From: Heloderma charlesbogerti
Taxonomy: Eukaryota > Chordata > Lepidosauria > Squamata > Helodermatidae
Length of the DNA: 64,000 bases
Assembly: GCA_026122225.1 (NCBI GenBank)
Contig: JANEZZ010002882.1
Coordinates: 1,054,001-1,118,000 of the forward strand
Direction of reading: 5' to 3'
In this document: positions 63,601 through 64,000 of the stretch, in pieces
Position numbering within the stretch: position 1 is the first letter of the stretch
How the letters are laid out: every line of letters starts with the position of its first letter
The notes under the pieces: model-generated
Database searches by the model: none
Told to the model about the DNA's origin: nothing
The model's input: only the letters and a program-made list of their open reading frames with translations
Position numbers and translations under genes: made by a program

Positions 63601-64000
63601 AGATAGTGCCATGTCTCTTCAGATTTCTGCTGGATGAGTTCATATATGGGGGCTATAATGCATGAGATCTAATGGAAGTTGGCTTGTGTAAGGCATACAT
63701 AGTCACACATTGCTTTACAGCTCTTTGTTCTAAGAGATTATTATGTAGCTGCTTGCTGTGTACTGCTGACATGGTGGCTGACAATGGACAGTAGTGTAAC
63801 TCAGCAGTAGGAAGTTCCGCACAAAGCCATGAAAGGACACATAACGAGCATGGCTTTTAGAACAGAAATTAAGGGCGCTGCTGCTAATTTTGTAGCAAGC
63901 AGTGGATAGAGCAGTAGCAGGAAATTGGATTCTCTCCCTGTACCCTCAGTCAATTCCCAGTAGTGTGTGTTAAAACGTTTCCTTTTATTTAGGGTCAGCT
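47935..64000 (+). CDS. MINDY2: MINDY2 (FAM63B) deubiquitinase, exons 1-6 and start of exon 7
   Basis: Joined exons 47935-48672, 55878-55935, 56986-57050, 58301-58459, 62045-62147, 63024-63166 and 63993-64000 encode 422 residues plus the start of G-Q-L. MINDY2 is a cysteine deubiquitinase that trims K48-linked ubiquitin chains. Residues 1 to about 205 are a low-complexity Ala/Gly/Pro/Ser-rich region. The catalytic domain starts near KERFPGQSVYHIKW. ITQNENGPCPLLA carries the oxyanion Gln226 and nucleophile Cys232, and RNNHFSTMTK carries His414. The Cys-His spacing of 182 equals that of human MINDY1 and MINDY2. MINDY2 rather than MINDY1 is supported by the sequence (LHKLQTGLDVNVKFTGVRVF) and by ADAM10 next door. 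The C-terminal ubiquitin-interacting motifs and CAAX-type tail lie beyond the window. The ATG at 47935 has G at -3 and +4. Confidence 0.96.
49105..49194. mobile_element. 90-bp hAT-like MITE
   Basis: It starts CAGGGATGGGGAACCTGTGG and ends CACATTCCCCAGCCCTG. The flanks GTGTAGAA (49097-49104) and ATGTAGAA (49195-49202) are an 8-bp duplication with one mismatch. It lies in MINDY2 intron 1. Confidence 0.8.
49195..50350. mobile_element. Cluster of tRNA-derived SINEs, both orientations
   Basis: At least five pieces are visible: about 49195-49330 (mixed), 49575-49640 minus (GCTCTATCTACAACTAAGCT), 49670-49830 minus, 49853-50005 minus (ACTCTGCCACTGAGCTGTGG), a body piece at 50010-50105 plus, and 50178-50350 plus (AGCTATAGCTCAGTGATGGA, with box B GGTTCAGCTCC). 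All belong to the SINE family of 25885-26090. The individual ends are approximate. Confidence 0.65.
50560..50812 (+). mobile_element. CR1-type LINE 3' fragment
   Basis: ATGGCCACCAACTTGGATGG, GGCTTCCCAAGAGGCATCTG and TTGGACTAGATGGGCCTTTG then GTCTGATCCAGC form the 3' end of a CR1-clade element. It is the plus-strand counterpart of the fragment at 38983-39470. Confidence 0.75.
50813..51944. other. MINDY2 intron 1 stretch, nothing recognised
   Basis: No gene, RNA or transposon end is supported here. Confidence 0.5.
51965..55130 (-). mobile_element. BovB LINE, nearly full length, copy 2 (MINDY2 intron 1)
   Basis: About 3.17 kb, antisense to MINDY2, from a 5' region encoding RATQDRQVMAESSDKMWSTA to the 3' end AGTCGGACAGGACTGAACGA followed by (CAA)n. 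It carries the complete order of the RTE-clade BovB polyprotein. BovB is known from squamates and, by horizontal transfer, from ruminants; the encoded protein here is very close to the bovine one as I know it. It splits a palindromic MITE (pieces at 51945-51964 and 55135-55215), so the 5' edge is good to a few bases. Confidence 0.93.
51977..55117 (-). pseudogene. BovB endonuclease-reverse transcriptase ORF, lightly damaged
   Basis: The endonuclease starts with GTWNVRSMNQGKL and the Glu of ISELKWTGMG. An in-frame TAA follows at 54671-54673. The frame resumes (MISVGIQGKPFNITVIQVYA) and is lost by one base in an A run near 54,404-54,410. From there it is open for over 550 codons, through GDWNAKVGSQEI-type and CGSDHELLV-type segments, to KAFDCVDHNKMWQILKVMGV, GVRQGCILSPCLFNLYAEYI and an intact RYADDTTLMAES. 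A 2-base deletion near 52,684 shifts the frame once more, and the C-terminal part continues to HGVTKSRTGLND. Three lesions in over 1,000 codons mark it as young. Confidence 0.9.
55135..55215. repeat. Right part of palindromic MITE split by BovB
   Basis: CCATTGATTTCAGTGGGGCT and TGCCTAGGATTGCAGCC are the centre and right end of the MITE. The left end GAAATCCTATGCATGTC is at 51948-51964, on the other side of the BovB. Confidence 0.65.
55216..55877. other. MINDY2 intron 1, end part
   Basis: No recognised feature. The last bases form the exon 2 acceptor with a pyrimidine-rich TTCTCTTCTCTCCCAG. Confidence 0.55.
55878..55935 (+). CDS. MINDY2: MINDY2 coding exon 2
   Basis: This is a 58-nt exon with acceptor CTCCCAG and donor TTAG|GTTAG. 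It encodes VKLPPMMEIITAEQLMEYL and the first base of Gly. It follows a 7.2-kb intron holding SINEs and a near-complete BovB. Confidence 0.95.
55936..56723. other. MINDY2 intron 2, left part, nothing recognised
   Basis: No gene or transposon end was seen before the MITE at 56724. Confidence 0.5.
56724..56840. mobile_element. 117-bp palindromic Harbinger-like MITE, TTA duplication
   Basis: It starts GGGTGCAATCCTATGCATGT and ends ACATACAGAGAATTTCACCC. It is flanked by TTA at 56721-56723 and 56841-56843. The inverted arms (TTTAGACAGAAAAAAGTCCT and its partner) make nearly the whole element a hairpin. The 3-bp TTA duplication is the PIF/Harbinger hallmark. Confidence 0.8.
56986..57050 (+). CDS. 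MINDY2: MINDY2 coding exon 3
   Basis: This is a 65-nt exon with acceptor TTGTAG and donor CAG|GTAATA. It encodes GDYILDSKPKEITEIQRLNY then EQ. A Harbinger-like MITE ends 146 bp before it and a larger one starts 196 bp after it. Confidence 0.95.
57246..57588. mobile_element. 343-bp Harbinger-like element, TTA duplication, GC-rich interior
   Basis: The termini GGGCGCAATCCTAT and ATAGGATTGCTCCC are inverted repeats related to those of the 117-bp element. TTA flanks both sides (57243-57245, 57589-57591). The interior is not palindromic and is much more GC-rich than the intron around it. No coding frame of note is present. Confidence 0.75.
57592..58300. other. MINDY2 intron 3, right part, nothing recognised
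   Basis: AT-rich intron sequence without a supported feature, up to the exon 4 acceptor. Confidence 0.5.
58301..58459 (+). CDS. MINDY2: MINDY2 coding exon 4
   Basis: This is a 159-nt exon with acceptor TTGGCAG and donor CAG|GTAAGC. It encodes NMSDAMAILHKLQTGLDVNV, the EYTPECIVFDLLDIPLYHGW stretch, and ends LVDPQ. It is one of the most conserved segments of the MINDY fold. Confidence 0.97.
58590..58883 (+). mobile_element. L2-like LINE, 5' piece, interrupted by BovB
   Basis: CTGAAACTCAATCCAGATTA, GTTGGTGGGTGGTCTGTCTA and GGAGTGCCTTTTACCATCTT belong to the region after the reverse transcriptase of L2-like elements. The copy continues at 60621 after the BovB insertion (ITSHLDYCNVLYVGL is read across the junction). 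Confidence 0.8.
58884..58895. repeat. 12-bp BovB target duplication (left)
   Basis: AACCTCCCATTT, identical to 60609-60620. It marks the exact limits of BovB copy 3 and the original L2 sequence. Confidence 0.93.
58896..60608 (-). mobile_element. BovB LINE, 5'-truncated, copy 3 (MINDY2 intron 4)
   Basis: The 1,713-bp element is precisely bounded by the 12-bp duplication AACCTCCCATTT. Minus-strand translation runs from MIKDKEGRDLTEADEIKKRW through NKASRDDSIPAELFKILQDD, YFCFIDYTKAFDCVDHNKLW and an intact RYADDTTLMAES to HRVTKSRTQLND. The frame shifts near 59,550, and again near 59,420 and 59,195. It is antisense to MINDY2 and lies inside an older L2-like copy. Confidence 0.95.
60609..60620. repeat. 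12-bp BovB target duplication (right)
   Basis: AACCTCCCATTT, identical to 58884-58895. Confidence 0.93.
60621..61540 (+). mobile_element. L2-like LINE, 3' part
   Basis: Continues the element at 58590. After a nested piece (60708-61000), it goes on with CCACAGTCTCTGAAAGACCA and GGAATGTCCTCCCTAGAGAG, and ends TTTGGCTATAGGTGGCCTAT then AAATCAAATAA. No intact ORF remains. Confidence 0.75.
60708..61000 (-). mobile_element. L2-type 3' end nested in L2-like copy
   Basis: Reversed tail TTATTTATTTAAACTGCTTG then TATACCACTTG at the left, and CACCTCTCGTTCCAGGGGGT (reversed body) at the right. It is in the opposite orientation to its host. Confidence 0.6.
61560..61930 (-). mobile_element. L2-type 3' end
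   Basis: The AT-rich reversed tail from 61560 leads into GGGGGAGTTCCAGAGTTTGG and CTACAGAAAAGGCCTTTACT. These are the reversed 3' coding and UTR parts of an L2-like element. Confidence 0.6.
62045..62147 (+). CDS. MINDY2: MINDY2 coding exon 5
   Basis: This is a 103-nt exon with acceptor CACACAG and donor G|GTAGGT. It encodes IADIVKAVGNCSYNQLVEKI then ICCKQSDNSELIDE and one base of Gly. Confidence 0.96.
62375..62575 (-). mobile_element. CR1-type LINE 3' fragment
   Basis: GAGCCCTGCTGGGCCAGACA, AAGGTCCAGCATCCTGTTTC and GGAGGCCCACAAGCATTGCC are the reversed CR1-type 3' end of the kind at 38983-39470. Confidence 0.65.
62576..63023. other. MINDY2 intron 5, right part
   Basis: No supported feature apart from a short GT-rich run near 62,977. 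Confidence 0.5.
63024..63166 (+). CDS. MINDY2: MINDY2 coding exon 6 (catalytic His)
   Basis: This is a 143-nt exon with acceptor CTTCACAG and donor AAG|GTATCT. It encodes GSVAEQFLNNTATQLTYHGL through GELCVFFRNNHFSTMTKHK. His414 in NNHFST is the catalytic base, 182 residues after Cys232. Confidence 0.96.
63167..63992. other. MINDY2 intron 6, nothing recognised
   Basis: The complete 826-bp intron runs from GTATCT to TTTAG. No repeat or gene was recognised. Confidence 0.55.
63993..64000 (+). CDS. MINDY2: MINDY2 coding exon 7, first 8 bases
   Basis: An acceptor TTTATTTAG is followed by GGTCAGCT, read as Gly-Gln-Leu. This is the expected continuation (KGQLYLL in the family). The window ends inside this exon. 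Confidence 0.85.

Overview
The window is nuclear genomic DNA from a vertebrate, most likely a squamate reptile (lizard). It holds the 5' halves of two conserved single-copy genes with canonical GT-AG introns and CpG-island promoters. The introns are packed with the retrotransposon mix typical of squamates: CR1, L2 and BovB/RTE LINEs, tRNA-derived and CORE-type SINEs, and short hAT-like and Harbinger-like DNA transposons. No bacterial gene, CRISPR array or retrovirus was seen, and nothing looks like a new multi-gene system.

Left part (1-38,600, minus strand): ADAM10, the alpha-secretase metalloprotease. Coding exons 1 to 5 can be placed exactly (37771-37717, 25297-25147, 20943-20825, 12018-11860, 321-218). 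They encode 196 residues: the signal peptide and most of the prodomain, including the cysteine-switch Cys. The numbering matches human ADAM10 as I recall it. The protease domain lies beyond the left edge. A CpG island at about 37,420-38,600 covers the first exon and promoter.

Middle (38,600-47,390): about 9-10 kb of intergenic DNA made largely of nested repeats (CR1-type fragments, a CR1 copy, two opposed BovB copies, an L2 3' end, MITE debris).

Right part (47,390-64,000, plus strand): MINDY2 (FAM63B), a K48-chain-selective deubiquitinase. Exons 1 to 6 and the first 8 bases of exon 7 are present. The catalytic Cys (residue 232 here) and His (residue 414) are 182 residues apart, as in the mammalian proteins, which supports the splice model. 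ADAM10 and MINDY2 are also divergent neighbours in human (15q21-22), so the synteny is ancient.

The most informative material is the transposon layer. It includes a nearly full-length BovB LINE with only about three disabling lesions, a BovB insertion with a perfect 12-bp target duplication, and two related CR1 copies in direct orientation on either side of ADAM10 exon 4. It also includes two copies of a long hAT-like element that carries nested insertions, a family of short hAT-like MITEs (two of them exactly 138 bp) with 8-bp duplications, TTA-flanked Harbinger-like MITEs, and a 40-bp perfect palindrome. Repeat family names rest on recognition of encoded protein motifs and end sequences, not on a database search; boundaries without a target duplication are approximate.
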